Source: Myxococcales bacterium
GTDB taxonomy: Bacteria > Myxococcota_A > Polyangia > Polyangiales > Polyangiaceae
Assembly (NCBI GenBank): GCA_012514535.1
Contig: JAAZAA010000021.1
Coordinates: 1 to 60,941 of the forward strand
DNA: 60,941 nt
Direction of reading: 5' to 3'
A program made the position numbers and the translations under genes. How positions within the stretch are numbered: the stretch's first letter is position 1; every line of letters starts with the position of its first letter. The notes under the pieces were generated by a model. It was not told the DNA's origin, made no database searches, and saw only the letters and a list, made by a program, of their open reading frames with translations. Below are positions 44,099 through 53,331 of the stretch, in pieces.

Positions 44099-44433
44099 GA
44101 TCGTGGCAAACCTAATCTCGGCAGGACCCGAAGGCCGGTTTCTATAGCAAAAAGCCCCGTCCTCGAGGGGGCTCGGCGCGCCAGACAGCGTCGACTTCGC
44201 TCGTCACCTCCCCGAAGTGGGGTGGCGGGTGGGGGCGATCATGGTGGAAAATCAGGGTTCCTCCAGGCAGCTTGTGCTAAGAGCGCCTGCCCCGCAGCCC
44301 GCCGGGACGCGGCTCCGTGGCCCTCTGGGCTGGATCGACCCGCGACCAGGCGCTCGCAACGCGGGCGCTCGTGACCTCGGGCGCTCGCGACCCCGCGCGA
44401 CGGCGCCAGCCGATTCGACACGAAACGAGCTTC
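44099..44433. other. Divergent intergenic region with a terminator but no known gene
   Basis: 335 bases between tamB (minus) and the HD-domain gene (plus). It contains a minus-strand terminator (44148-44173). On the minus strand upstream of it is a GGAGG (about 44258-44262) and a possible 12-codon frame starting ATGATCGCC (44242) that ends before the hairpin. This layout is compatible with a short leader peptide or a small RNA. No known RNA family was recognised by eye. Confidence 0.5.
44148..44173 (-). terminator. Rho-independent terminator upstream of tamB
   Basis: On the minus strand: AGCCCC (44173-44168), 9-nt loop, GGGGCT, then TTTTTGC. The stem is six pairs with a classic T-run, oriented towards tamB and about 50 bases before its start codon. 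No protein-coding gene ends here, so it ends a short RNA or attenuates tamB transcription. Confidence 0.7.
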
Positions 44434-45465
44434 ATGGCCCAGAAGGACGTCTACACTCCAGCCGACTCCACTCTTCCTCGGGCGCCGCGCCCGCGGGCTG
44501 AGCGCTGCCCGTCCGTTCAGCCGACGGCCGCCGCGCGGAAGCTCGTGGCGGTCCCGGAGGACGCGGGTCGGGTGATGGAGGCGCTCGAGCGAGCCGCCGT
44601 CACCGCGGAGCGCGGTGAGGCGCCGGGCCCCATCCTGCTCGTCCGGCGCGAGGATCTGACGGGGCTCTCCCCTGAAGATCTCCGCCCGTACCTCGATCGC
44701 GTGATGCTCGGGCCCCACGCGGACAGCGGGCTCGACGCCCTCCTCACCACCGGTCTGCTCGACGCTCTGCTCCCCGAGGTGAAGGCGCTCGTCGGCTTCG
44801 GTGACGGGGAGTGGCGGCACAAGGACGTCTGGAAGCACACCAAGCAGGTGGTGGTGCAGGCGGAGGCGCGCCTGGAGATCCGCTGGTCGGCCTTGTTCCA
44901 CGACATCGGCAAGGTGCGCACGCGGACCATTGCGCCCAACGGCGAGGTGCACTTCTTCGGGCACGCGGAGGTGGGCGCGCGGATGTTCGACAAGCTCGAG
45001 CGGCGCCAAGGTTTGTTCTCCGGGGACAACGCCCTGCGCAAGGAGATCCGCTTCCTCGTCCTGCACCACCTGCGGGCCAGCCAGTACGACGGCAAGTGGA
45101 CCGACAGCGCCGTGCGTCGGTTCGCTCGGGAGATGGGCCCGTACCTCGAGGATCTGCTCTGCCTCTCGCGCGCGGACATCACCACCAAGCGGCCCGAGAA
45201 GAAGCGCCGCGGGATCTCGATGATCAACCAGCTCGCCGAGCGCATCACCGTGTTGGCCAGCGAGGACGCGAAGGTGCCCCCGTTGCCGAAGGGCGTCGGC
45301 GACGAGCTCATGCGCGCGTTCCAGCTCCCGCCGAGCAGGATCGTCGGGGACATCAAGCGCGCGCTGGAGGCGGCGGTCGACGCGGGTGAGCTCGAGGGGG
45401 GACAGCCGAGCGGCTACTACGTGCAATACGTGGCCGATCACCGCGAGCGCTTCGGTCTCACTTGA
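44434..45465 (+). CDS. HD-domain protein related to the C-terminal half of CCA-adding enzymes
   Basis: 343 residues. The segment from about residue 85 (DRVMLGPHADSGLDALLTTGLLDALLPEV) onwards matches the helical and HD domains that follow the nucleotidyltransferase head in tRNA nucleotidyltransferases/poly(A) polymerases. HD ligands include His135 (WKHT), His156-Asp157 (FHDIGK) and His177 (FFGH). No nucleotidyltransferase head (GGxVRD...DxD) is present; the first 80 residues are unrelated. It should be a metal-dependent phosphohydrolase acting on nucleotides or RNA ends. The ATG at 44434 is used; its ribosome-binding site is poor. Confidence 0.82.
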   Translation: MAQKDVYTPADSTLPRAPRPRAERCPSVQPTAAARKLVAVPEDAGRVMEALERAAVTAERGEAPGPILLVRREDLTGLSPEDLRPYLDRVMLGPHADSGLDALLTTGLLDALLPEVKALVGFGDGEWRHKDVWKHTKQVVVQAEARLEIRWSALFHDIGKVRTRTIAPNGEVHFFGHAEVGARMFDKLERRQGLFSGDNALRKEIRFLVLHHLRASQYDGKWTDSAVRRFAREMGPYLEDLLCLSRADITTKRPEKKRRGISMINQLAERITVLASEDAKVPPLPKGVGDELMRAFQLPPSRIVGDIKRALEAAVDAGELEGGQPSGYYVQYVADHRERFGLT

Positions 45466-45783
45466 CCGGCCGGAGTTCGCCGAGCGGTCGCGGTCGGTTC
45501 GGAGTCGGGCGGCGCCGCCGCGACCCGGGCAACCGTGACCCAGGTGCTGACCCAGGTGCGCCGATACACCTGTGTTTCTGCGGTTTCAGCGCTCGCGCGC
45601 GCGTGCCCGTCGCTTGACCGGCATCGTCGCGCGCGTCATGTGTTGAAACAGCGATTCCACGGGAGCGGTGTACTTCCAGCGGGTACCGATCGCCGACGGG
45701 GTCGCCAAGCGATTGACGTGAGAGGGGCTCGAAGGTCCACGAACCATCCAGGGGAGTGGCGAGCCGGGCGAGGGAGACCCATC
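45466..45783. other. Intergenic interval before the REC-GGDEF gene
   Basis: 318 bases without a gene. It contains a small direct repeat (TGACCCAGGTGC twice, around 45536-45560). A possible but weak promoter is TTGACC at 45614-45619 and TCATGT at 45636-45641, 16 bases apart. A GAGGGA ribosome-binding site lies just before the GTG start at 45784. Confidence 0.45.
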
Positions 45784-46743
45784 GTGAGAATTCTGCTCGC
45801 GGACGATGATCCGGTGGATCGAGCGATCCTGACGCGCTGGCTCGAGCGCTGGGGATACCAGGTGACCGCGGCGAGCGATGGGGAGGAAGCGCTGGCGATG
45901 CTCGCGGCGGATCCGTCGATCCGGATCTGCGTCGTGGACTGGGTCATGCCGAAGATCGACGGCGTGGAGGTGTGCCGTCACATCCGGCGCCAGCACCAGG
46001 AGCCGTACGTGTACACGATCCTGCTGACGGGAAAGACCCAGAAAGAGGACGTGGTGCGCGGGATCGAAGCGGGCGCGGACGATTACATCATCAAACCGTG
46101 CAACCCCCTCGAGCTCGAGGTGCGGCTGCGCGCGGGCCGTCGCGTGATCGATCTGCAGCAGGATCTGATCCTGTCTCGGGAGGCGCTCCGCCAGAAGGCC
46201 ATGCGCGATCCCTTGACGGGGCTACTCAACCGCGCTGCCCTGTTCGAGCACTTGGAGAAGGAGCTGACGCGGGCGCAGCGGACGGGGGGCTCCCTGTGCG
46301 CGGTGATGATCGACGTCGACTTCTTCAAGCACATCAACGACGAGCACGGTCACCTGACGGGGGACTCGGTGTTGCGCGACCTGGCGGGGCGCCTCGAGAG
46401 CGTGCTCCGGACCTATGACGCGGTGGGCCGCTTCGGCGGCGAGGAGTTCTTGATGATCCTCGCCAACTGCGACAGCGCTTACGGGCAGGCGGTGGCGGAG
46501 CGGCTCCGTGGTCACCTGGCGGCGCAGCGCGTCCGGGTGGACGGGCGCGAGCTGGCGGTGACCGCGAGCTTCGGGGTGGCCGCCACGGAGAATCGTCGCC
46601 ATTTCGACGCGGAGACCCTCATCCGCGCGGCGGACGCGGCGCTCTACCGGGCCAAGGCCGCGGGCCGGGACCGCGTGTGCGTCGCGCGCTCCGCCGATTG
46701 GCTCGCCCCGCCCCCGAGCAGCCGCGTCGCCCCCCACGCGTGA
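45784..46743 (+). CDS. Response regulator with diguanylate cyclase output (PleD/WspR-like)
   Basis: 319 residues: a receiver domain (about 1-120) with the acidic pocket ADDDP, phospho-acceptor Asp in VVDWVMPKIDG and Lys in IIKPCNP. A linker helix leads to a GGDEF domain (about 145-310) with GGEEF intact. The inhibitory I-site RTYD sits five residues before GGEEF. Phosphorylation should promote dimerisation and cyclic-di-GMP synthesis. The GTG start at 45784 follows GAGGGA at proper spacing; longer upstream frame is non-coding in character. No kinase gene is adjacent, so its partner is encoded elsewhere. Confidence 0.95.
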   Translation: MRILLADDDPVDRAILTRWLERWGYQVTAASDGEEALAMLAADPSIRICVVDWVMPKIDGVEVCRHIRRQHQEPYVYTILLTGKTQKEDVVRGIEAGADDYIIKPCNPLELEVRLRAGRRVIDLQQDLILSREALRQKAMRDPLTGLLNRAALFEHLEKELTRAQRTGGSLCAVMIDVDFFKHINDEHGHLTGDSVLRDLAGRLESVLRTYDAVGRFGGEEFLMILANCDSAYGQAVAERLRGHLAAQRVRVDGRELAVTASFGVAATENRRHFDAETLIRAADAALYRAKAAGRDRVCVARSADWLAPPPSSRVAPHA

Positions 46744-46884
46744 TCGGGGTCATTCCCCGGCTCTTCCGCTGCGGCTTGAATAAAATGCGCCGCTGACGTC
46801 CGTTTCGTGGGCGTTGGTGGGGTAGATCCGCTCGGACACTTTGCTATGGGGGGAGCCCGCGCCCGGAGCAGTCCCGCTGGGCTC

Positions 46885-46904
46885 GACCCACGCCCCAGTG
46901 GGTC
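46885..46904 (+). promoter_or_regulatory. Hairpin in the pntA leader
   Basis: A 7-bp perfect stem (GACCCAC/GTGGGTC) with a 6-nt loop, about 40 bases before the pntA start. It could influence translation or stop transcription from upstream, but no T-tract follows. Confidence 0.35.
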
Positions 46905-46946
46905 CGACCAGCCGCCGGCTTGGTCCTCGCGCGGGGGAGGACCCCC

Positions 46947-48512
46947 ATGAAAATCGCCATCGTCAAAGAAGTACGCCCGGGTGAGCGCCGGGTGGCGTGC
47001 ACCCCCGAGACCGTCTCCCGCCTGATCGCGAAGCAGGGCTTCGAGGTGGTCGTCGAGAAGGGCGCCGGTGAGCTCGCCGCCTTCTCCGACGCCGACTACG
47101 AGAAGGTAGGGGCGAAGATCCTGCCCGACGCCCGGTCCACGTGGGCCGCGGGCGACGTGGTGCTCAAGGTGAATCCACCTCAGGCGCTCCCGAATGGTGA
47201 GCATGAGGCGAGCTTCATCAAGGACGGAGGGACGCTGATCAGCTTCCTCTGGCCGGCGAAGAACGGCGAGCTCCTCAATCAGCTGGCGGCGCGGAACGTC
47301 ACCACCTTCGCCATGGACCAGGTGCCTCGCGTCACCCGCGCCCAGAAGATGGACGCGCTGAGCTCCATGGCGAACATCGCCGGTTACCGCGCGGTGATCG
47401 AAGCGGCGAGCCTGTTCGGCCGGTTCTTCACGGGTCAAATGACCGCCGCGGGCAAGGTCCCGCCGGCGAAGGTGCTCGTCATCGGCGCGGGCGTCGCGGG
47501 CCTCGCCGCCATCGGCGCTGCGCGTGGGTTGGGCGCCATCGTGCGCGCCTTCGACACGCGTCCTGCCGTGAAGGACCAGGTGAAGAGCATGGGCGCGGAG
47601 TTCCTCGAGCTGGACTTCGAGGAGGACGGGGAGGGCGCCGGCGGCTACGCGAAGGAGATGAGCCCCGAGTTCATCAAGGCCGAGATGGAGCTCTTCGCCG
47701 CCCAGGCGAAGGACGTCGACATCATCATCACCACGGCCTTGATCCCTGGGAAGAGCGCGCCGGTCCTCATCACGGAGGACATGGTCAAGTCCATGAAGCC
47801 CGGCTCGGTGATCGTGGACCTGGCGGCGGAGGCCGGAGGCAACTGTGAGCTCACGGTGCCGAACGAGGTCGCCGAGCGCTACGGCGTGAAGATCGTCGGG
47901 TTCGCGGATCTGCCGAGCCGCCTCGCGCCCACCGCCAGCCAGCTCTACGGGAACAACCTCGCGCACCTGCTGTCGGACCTGGGCGGCGCCGCGAACTGGA
48001 AGGTCGACCTCGAGGACGAGGTCATCCGCGGCGCGCTGGTCACGCACGCGGGGGAGATCACCTGGCCCCCGCCGCCGGTGCCGCGTCCCCCGGAGGCTCC
48101 GAAGCCCGCCGCGGCGACGGTGGTGCCCCTGCCGACGGTCGCCACGGAGGCCGCCCTCGCCAAGAAGCGGGCCGTCCAGAGCGCCGTGGTGCTCGTCGCC
48201 CTCGGCGCGGCGCTGGGCCTGCTCGGCATGGTGGCCCCGACGGAGTTCGTCTCGCACCTCACGGTGTTCGTGCTCGCTTGCTTCGTGGGCTGGCAGGTCG
48301 TCTGGAACGTGACGCCGGCCCTGCACACGCCGCTCATGAGCGTCACGAACGCCATCAGCGGCATCATCATCGTGGGCGGCATGCTCCAGGTGTCGGGCCC
48401 CATCGACTCGCCGGTGACCATCCTGGGCGCGGCGGCGGTCCTGCTCGCGACGATCAACATCGCCGGGGGCTTTTTGGTGACGCAGCGCATGCTGCGCATG
48501 TTCGTCAGGTGA
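46947..48512 (+). CDS. pntA: NAD(P) transhydrogenase subunit alpha
   Basis: 521 residues: the NAD(H)-binding dI domain (about 1-385; [51 protein letters not shown]), a Pro/Ala-rich linker (about 390-420) and four C-terminal membrane helices of dII. This is the E. coli-like form with PntAA and PntAB in one chain. With PntB it couples hydride transfer between NADH and NADP+ to proton movement, making NADPH. The ATG at 46947 is preceded by GGAGGA; an earlier in-frame start at 46920 is less good. Confidence 0.96.
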   Translation: MKIAIVKEVRPGERRVACTPETVSRLIAKQGFEVVVEKGAGELAAFSDADYEKVGAKILPDARSTWAAGDVVLKVNPPQALPNGEHEASFIKDGGTLISFLWPAKNGELLNQLAARNVTTFAMDQVPRVTRAQKMDALSSMANIAGYRAVIEAASLFGRFFTGQMTAAGKVPPAKVLVIGAGVAGLAAIGAARGLGAIVRAFDTRPAVKDQVKSMGAEFLELDFEEDGEGAGGYAKEMSPEFIKAEMELFAAQAKDVDIIITTALIPGKSAPVLITEDMVKSMKPGSVIVDLAAEAGGNCELTVPNEVAERYGVKIVGFADLPSRLAPTASQLYGNNLAHLLSDLGGAANWKVDLEDEVIRGALVTHAGEITWPPPPVPRPPEAPKPAAATVVPLPTVATEAALAKKRAVQSAVVLVALGAALGLLGMVAPTEFVSHLTVFVLACFVGWQVVWNVTPALHTPLMSVTNAISGIIIVGGMLQVSGPIDSPVTILGAAAVLLATINIAGGFLVTQRMLRMFVR

Positions 48513-48528
48513 GCCCGGAGAAAGCACA

Positions 48529-49944
48529 ATGCCTCAGAGTCTCGTTACCGTCGCCTACCTCTTCGCCGGGGTCCTGTTCATCCTCAGCCTCGGTGGCTTG
48601 AGCGCTCAGGAGACCGCGCGCCGCGGCAACACCTTCGGGATCATCGGGATGGTCCTGGCCATCGTCGTCACCGCGCTGGGCGCGCACGTTACCGGTTACC
48701 AGGTGCTCGTCCCGGTCGTCCTCGTCGGCACACTGATCGGTGCCACCCTCGCCGCGCGGGTCGCCATGACCAGCATGCCCCAGCTCGTGGCGATCCTGCA
48801 CAGCTTCGTGGGCGCCGCCGCGGTGCTCGTCGGCATCGCCAGTTACCTGGACCCGCAGAACGCCCTGACGGGCGTCGAGAACACGATCCACGAGGTGGAG
48901 GTGTTCGCCGGCGTGTTCATCGGCGCCGTCACGTTCACCGGCTCCGTGGTGGCCTTCGGGAAGCTCCAGGGGATCATCGGGAGCAAGCCGCTGCTCTTGC
49001 CTGGGCGCCACATGCTGAACCTCGGCATGCTGCTCGCCTCGGTCGCGCTGGGCGTGCACTTCGTCGGGCAGCCGGATCACGGCGGTCTCGAGCCGCTCTT
49101 GATCATGACGGCGATCGCCAGCGTGCTCGGCGTGCACCTCGTCATGGCCATTGGCGGCGCGGACATGCCCGTCGTGGTGTCGATGCTGAACAGCTACTCC
49201 GGGTGGGCCGCCGCGGCCGCCGGGTTCATGCTGAGCAACGACCTGCTCATCATCACCGGCGCGCTGGTGGGCTCGAGCGGCGCCATCCTGAGCTACATCA
49301 TGTGCGCGGCGATGAACCGCTCGTTCTTCTCCGTCATCTTCGGCGGCTTCGGGACGACCTCGGGGGCGAGCCCCGCGGCGGGCGCCCAGGAGCAGGGCGA
49401 GGTGAAGTCGCTGGTGGCCAGCGAGTGCGCGGAGCTGCTGCGCGAAGCGGAGAGCGTCATCATCGTGCCCGGCTACGGCATGGCCGTCGCCCAGGCGCAG
49501 TACCCGCTCTACGAGGTCGCTCAGATCCTGAGGGAGCGCGGCACCAAGGTGCGCTTCGCCATCCACCCGGTGGCGGGGCGTCTGCCGGGCCACATGAACG
49601 TGCTCCTGGCGGAGGCCAAGGTGCCCTACGACATCGTCCTCGAGATGGAGGAGATCAACGAGGAGTTCCCGGAGACGGACGCGGTGCTGGTGATCGGCGC
49701 CAACGACATCGTCAACCCGGGCGCCCTCGACGACGCCTCCAGCCCCATTTACGGCATGCCCGTGCTGGAGGTCTGGAAGGCGAAGAACACGGTCGTGATG
49801 AAGCGCAGCATGGCCAGCGGCTACGCCGGCGTGGACAACCCGCTGTTCTACAAGGACAACACGCTGATGTTGTTCGGCGACGCGAAGAAGAACGTCGACG
49901 CCATCCTGGCCGAGCTCCGGACCGGGAACGCCGCGGCGGCGTGA
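48529..49944 (+). CDS. pntB: NAD(P) transhydrogenase subunit beta
   Basis: 471 residues: about nine membrane helices in the first 270 residues (dII), then the NADP(H)-binding dIII domain ([63 protein letters not shown]). It forms the transhydrogenase with PntA, 16 bases upstream, and is clearly co-transcribed. Length fits the family. Confidence 0.97.
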   Translation: MPQSLVTVAYLFAGVLFILSLGGLSAQETARRGNTFGIIGMVLAIVVTALGAHVTGYQVLVPVVLVGTLIGATLAARVAMTSMPQLVAILHSFVGAAAVLVGIASYLDPQNALTGVENTIHEVEVFAGVFIGAVTFTGSVVAFGKLQGIIGSKPLLLPGRHMLNLGMLLASVALGVHFVGQPDHGGLEPLLIMTAIASVLGVHLVMAIGGADMPVVVSMLNSYSGWAAAAAGFMLSNDLLIITGALVGSSGAILSYIMCAAMNRSFFSVIFGGFGTTSGASPAAGAQEQGEVKSLVASECAELLREAESVIIVPGYGMAVAQAQYPLYEVAQILRERGTKVRFAIHPVAGRLPGHMNVLLAEAKVPYDIVLEMEEINEEFPETDAVLVIGANDIVNPGALDDASSPIYGMPVLEVWKAKNTVVMKRSMASGYAGVDNPLFYKDNTLMLFGDAKKNVDAILAELRTGNAAAA

Positions 49945-50112
49945 CGCCCTGCGAGCGCGCGCGGTGCTCCCCGCCGCGCGCGCTGCCAGGTGCCGTGTGT
50001 CTGCGACGTGCGGTCGCGGCGTGGTGCGGCGCGAGGCGAAGGGTCGTCCGTCGAACGGCCGCTGAGGGGCGCTGAGCTCGATGGAAGCCACGGCTCCCGC
50101 GGGGCGGGCTCC

Positions 50113-50859
50113 CTACCAGTACTTCTCGAAGGTCACGTGCCCCGGCTGGCGAGCGCGATGCCGACGGAGCCCGCGCGCCTCGAGCAGCGGCATCATGTCC
50201 GTGATCATCTGGGGGTTGCCGCAGAGCAGCACGTGGTGATCCTCGGGGGTGAGCGTCGTCTCCGCGGCTCGCTCGAGGGCCCCGTCGCTCAGGAGCGTGG
50301 TGACACGACCCGCCAGGTGCGTGGGGCCGCGCGCCGGGGAGCGGCTCGTCACGGGGACGTAGCTCAGGGGGCGCACCTGGCTCAGCGCTTCGAGCTCCTC
50401 CCGGTAGGCGAGCTGGGCCTCCGTGCGCACGCCGTGGACGACCACGAAGCGCTCGGCGTGCTCCCAGGTGCTCGGCGTGCGCAGCATCGAGATGAAGGGG
50501 CCGAGCCCGGTCCCGGTGGCCACCAACCACAGGCAGCGCGCCCGAGGGACGAAGCGTAGGGTGAAGAAGCCGCGAGGCGTGCTCTCCAGCCAGAGGCGCT
50601 CACCAGGCTGCAGGCGGAAGAGGCTCGGCGTGAGCGCGCCCCCCGCGACGTTCGTCAGGTAGAACTCCAGGGGCTCTCCGGGGGCGGAGGACGCGGAGTA
50701 GCTGCGGCGGACACGCTCACCGTCGAGATCGAGGCCGAGCTGAAAGAACTGCCCCGCCTCGAAGGGGCGCACCTGCGCGTCGATCTGGAGGGTCGCCAAG
50801 CCCTCGTCCCAGTGATGCCAGCGCACCACGCGCCCTTCGACCCAGCCACCCGTCGTCAT
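50113..50859 (-). CDS. fpr: Ferredoxin/flavodoxin-NADP+ reductase
   Basis: 248 residues, the size of bacterial class I Fpr enzymes. The FAD-binding motif is RRSYSASSAP (about residue 51), the NADP-binding GTGLGPFISML (about 116) and CGNPQMI (about 215), with the typical subclass C-terminus VTFEKYW. It exchanges electrons between NADPH and ferredoxin or flavodoxin. It faces pntAB tail to tail. Both work on NADPH balance, but they have separate transcripts. Confidence 0.94.
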   Translation of the reverse strand: MTTGGWVEGRVVRWHHWDEGLATLQIDAQVRPFEAGQFFQLGLDLDGERVRRSYSASSAPGEPLEFYLTNVAGGALTPSLFRLQPGERLWLESTPRGFFTLRFVPRARCLWLVATGTGLGPFISMLRTPSTWEHAERFVVVHGVRTEAQLAYREELEALSQVRPLSYVPVTSRSPARGPTHLAGRVTTLLSDGALERAAETTLTPEDHHVLLCGNPQMITDMMPLLEARGLRRHRARQPGHVTFEKYW

Positions 50860-51021
50860 CGTTCACGTCCTGGCGCGCTCCAGGGCGCCGCCCGAGTCGG
50901 ACCATAGCGCGCCGCGCCCGTGAGCCCCACCGAGAGCCCATCGACGGCTCACGCACCGCCACGGCACCGCCGCTCCTTCGTTCTCGTCGAGTCGCTGCGA
51001 GCCCGCGGGAGCATGCGCGGC

Positions 51022-52161
51022 TCAGAAGTAAGAAAGCGACACCGCCAGCCCGCCTTGGAGGTAGAAGTCGAGGTCGGAGTTCTCGAGCTGTAGCTGGCCC
51101 ACTTCCGCGCGACCATCTCCGGTCGCGAACCCAAGGTTGAGGCGCGCGAGGAGCCCGAAGGCGGTGTCCGGGGTCAACCACCAGTCGTGCCCGCCGTACA
51201 GGGACGCGGCGACCCCGCTGCCGCCGACCTGAGGCGCGGCCCCGCGCACGAGCCGCGCTTGCCAACGCTCGAAGCCCGCGGCGAGACCCACGAGCCAGCC
51301 CCGCGCCGGATCCAGGTGGTACAGCAACCCGGCGCCGAGGAAGGCCGTCGTCAGGCCCCCTTTCAGATCGAGGGTGTCGGGGGTGGCGTGCAGCTTGCCC
51401 CCCGAGGCCTGGCCGCTGCGGATGACGAGGTTGAGGGCGAGGTCGCGGGTCAGGGCGCCGCCCGCCCAGAGCTCGAGATCGAGGGGGAGCGCGGCGACCG
51501 CGGCGTCCTCCGCCGAGAAGGCGTCGTCGCCCAGATGAGCGGATGAAGAGTTGAAGATGTGGAGATAGCCGAGCCCCAGGTTGGCCCGCAGGTGGAGGCC
51601 CGTGCGGGTGTAGCGGGTCGTTCCCATGGGGACGCCGCGCACTCCGGGCGGTCGTGGGTCGCCGTAGAGCTTGGCCTTGGGATGACGCGCCTCGGGATCG
51701 GGCAGCGCCGTGCTCGGTGAAGCGCCGTCGTCCGCGCGGTCCGCGCCGTCGACGTCGACGACGTCGTCGTCGGTGGCGTCGTCCTCGTGGTCGGGCGGGG
51801 GATCTTCGATGGAATCCTCGGCGTCGTCGGACCCTTCGTCGGGGAGCGAGTGCTCGAAAAGGGGATCTTCGATCGGGTCGTCGACGTCGTCGGGCTCGTC
51901 GGGCTCGTCGGCGGACGGGTGGTCGTGGGCGTCGTGGGGCGCGTCCGCCGAAACGGCGTGCGCCCGCGGATCTTTCGTGGGCGGCGCAGAATCCGCGCCG
52001 AGATCGGCCAGCATATCGGGGCCACTTCGCGGCCTACTCGATAGATCCGCGCCGGGCGGATCTGCGTGGACGGGCAGCGCCACGAGCCAGCAGGCGAGGA
52101 GCCATGCGCCGCTCGGATAGCGGGAACGGACCTCTTTACGCCCTCGGGAAACGGGCTTCAT
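51022..52161 (-). CDS. Outer-membrane beta-barrel-like protein with a long acidic linker
   Basis: 379 residues. A signal peptide (about 1-33, ending PVHA) is followed by a strikingly acidic stretch (about 65-155) dominated by Asp, Glu and Pro with few basic residues. After that come about 200 residues of alternating hydrophobic, Gly-rich strands (ANLGLGYLHIF, GGLTTAFLGAGLLYHL, LARLNLGFATG) ending in aromatic LSYF, which is the usual C-terminal signal for outer-membrane barrel insertion. I do not recognise a named family. The acidic part could bind divalent cations or span the cell wall. ATG 52161 is used; ATG 52173 is possible. Divergent from the zinc-ribbon gene, 63 bases apart. Confidence 0.75.
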   Translation of the reverse strand: MKPVSRGRKEVRSRYPSGAWLLACWLVALPVHADPPGADLSSRPRSGPDMLADLGADSAPPTKDPRAHAVSADAPHDAHDHPSADEPDEPDDVDDPIEDPLFEHSLPDEGSDDAEDSIEDPPPDHEDDATDDDVVDVDGADRADDGASPSTALPDPEARHPKAKLYGDPRPPGVRGVPMGTTRYTRTGLHLRANLGLGYLHIFNSSSAHLGDDAFSAEDAAVAALPLDLELWAGGALTRDLALNLVIRSGQASGGKLHATPDTLDLKGGLTTAFLGAGLLYHLDPARGWLVGLAAGFERWQARLVRGAAPQVGGSGVAASLYGGHDWWLTPDTAFGLLARLNLGFATGDGRAEVGQLQLENSDLDFYLQGGLAVSLSYF

Positions 52162-52224
52162 GGCCCCGTGCATCACCCAAAATTTCGAGGCCATGAGGGC
52201 CGCGGCCGTGTACGCTACTGGCCG

Positions 52225-53331
52225 ATGTCCCGGTCCGTCGTTTGCACCCAGTGTGGCCACAGCCTCTCGATGTCGGACGACATCTACAACCGGAGGGTGG
52301 CGGGCAAGGTAGTCACGATCAAGTGCCGTCAGTGCAGCACACCCATCCGCGTCGATGGGCGACACGATGCCCCCTCCGCGGCCCCGCCACCACCCTCCGT
52401 GACACCTCCCATCCCGGAAGCACCGGTGGTCAAGGAGGCGCCCCCGCCCGCGACCCTGAACGATCCCCTCGATCCGTTCTCGCTGCCCGCGCCCGACGAC
52501 GCTCCGCCTCCCGTGCGCGCGCCGCTCCCGAGCCTCGACGAGGTCGTGAGCTCGGCACCGCACATCCCGACGGCGCTCACCGACGGCACACCGGCGCCGA
52601 TGCCCGTCGCAGACATGGCTCCACAGGCTCCGCCCTCGCCACCGTCTCCGGTGGCGAACGCGCGGCCCGCACCACCCGCGCCACCACCTCGCGCCCCCGC
52701 GCCCACGGTCCCCGGCGTCGCTGGCCTGCCCGTAGCGCCCAGCGCACCCGAGGCGGCCGCCGCACCTCCCGCGCCCCCGCCGCGAGCGGCCGCGTCTGCT
52801 CCCGAGAGCGCGAACCCGTTCCTCCCCGTGGACGCAGCACCCGCCGCGCCCGTCCCTGCCGCGCCCGTCCCTGCCGCGCCCATGGCGGCAGCGGCGGCTC
52901 CCGTGGCCGCGCCCGTCGCTCCTCAGGTCGCGGTGGACCTGCCCGGTCCAGCGCCGCTGCCGGACGTGGGCCTCGATCCTGCGACCCTGCGGGATCCCCA
53001 CGCGGCGTTTCGTCGTCGGTCGCCGCGCACCCTGATCCTGGCGGCGGCCGCCGCGGTGGTGATGGGCGGCGTGATTTACGTGGCCAGCAGCGGGGAAGAG
53101 AAGAAGGCCGCGACGCGCGCGCCGAACGTCACGAGCGAGAGCGCCAAGCCCGCCATCGGCGTGTCCGTGGCTCCCTACCGCTCGGACGCCCACGAAACTC
53201 TTCCCGGGAAACCGGCGAGCGCAGGGGACGCACCGTCCCGCAACGAAGACACGACCGGCCAGCCGGCCGCTGAGGTGGGGTCGAGCAAGGATTTCGCAGA
53301 ACGCTTCAAAGCCGCATCGGGTCGGGAGTGA
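52225..53331 (+). CDS. Zinc-ribbon, proline-rich single-pass membrane protein
   Basis: 368 residues. An N-terminal zinc ribbon has Cys7, Cys10, Cys34 and Cys37 (CTQC, CRQC), ending in the STPIRVDG motif seen in myxobacterial zinc-ribbon proteins. About 220 residues very rich in Pro and Ala follow, then one membrane helix at about 268-288 (LILAAAAAVVMGGVIYVAS) and an 80-residue polar C-terminal part. The positive-inside pattern (RRRSPR before the helix) puts the zinc ribbon in the cytoplasm. Its stop overlaps the SiaB-like kinase start (GTGA), so it is likely the sensor or anchor of that pair. Function otherwise unknown. Confidence 0.8.
   Translation: MSRSVVCTQCGHSLSMSDDIYNRRVAGKVVTIKCRQCSTPIRVDGRHDAPSAAPPPPSVTPPIPEAPVVKEAPPPATLNDPLDPFSLPAPDDAPPPVRAPLPSLDEVVSSAPHIPTALTDGTPAPMPVADMAPQAPPSPPSPVANARPAPPAPPPRAPAPTVPGVAGLPVAPSAPEAAAAPPAPPPRAAASAPESANPFLPVDAAPAAPVPAAPVPAAPMAAAAAPVAAPVAPQVAVDLPGPAPLPDVGLDPATLRDPHAAFRRRSPRTLILAAAAAVVMGGVIYVASSGEEKKAATRAPNVTSESAKPAIGVSVAPYRSDAHETLPGKPASAGDAPSRNEDTTGQPAAEVGSSKDFAERFKAASGRE

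Noticed and set aside
39644-44374. Very long open frame on the plus strand antisense to tamB
   Set aside because: It is a by-product of high GC at third codon positions. The composition is Arg/Gly/His/Glu-rich without domains, while the minus strand gives a full TamB protein.
49955-49981. GCGCGCGG/CCGCGCGC inverted repeat after pntB as a terminator
   Set aside because: No T-tract on either side, and CG-only dyads are common by chance at this GC content.
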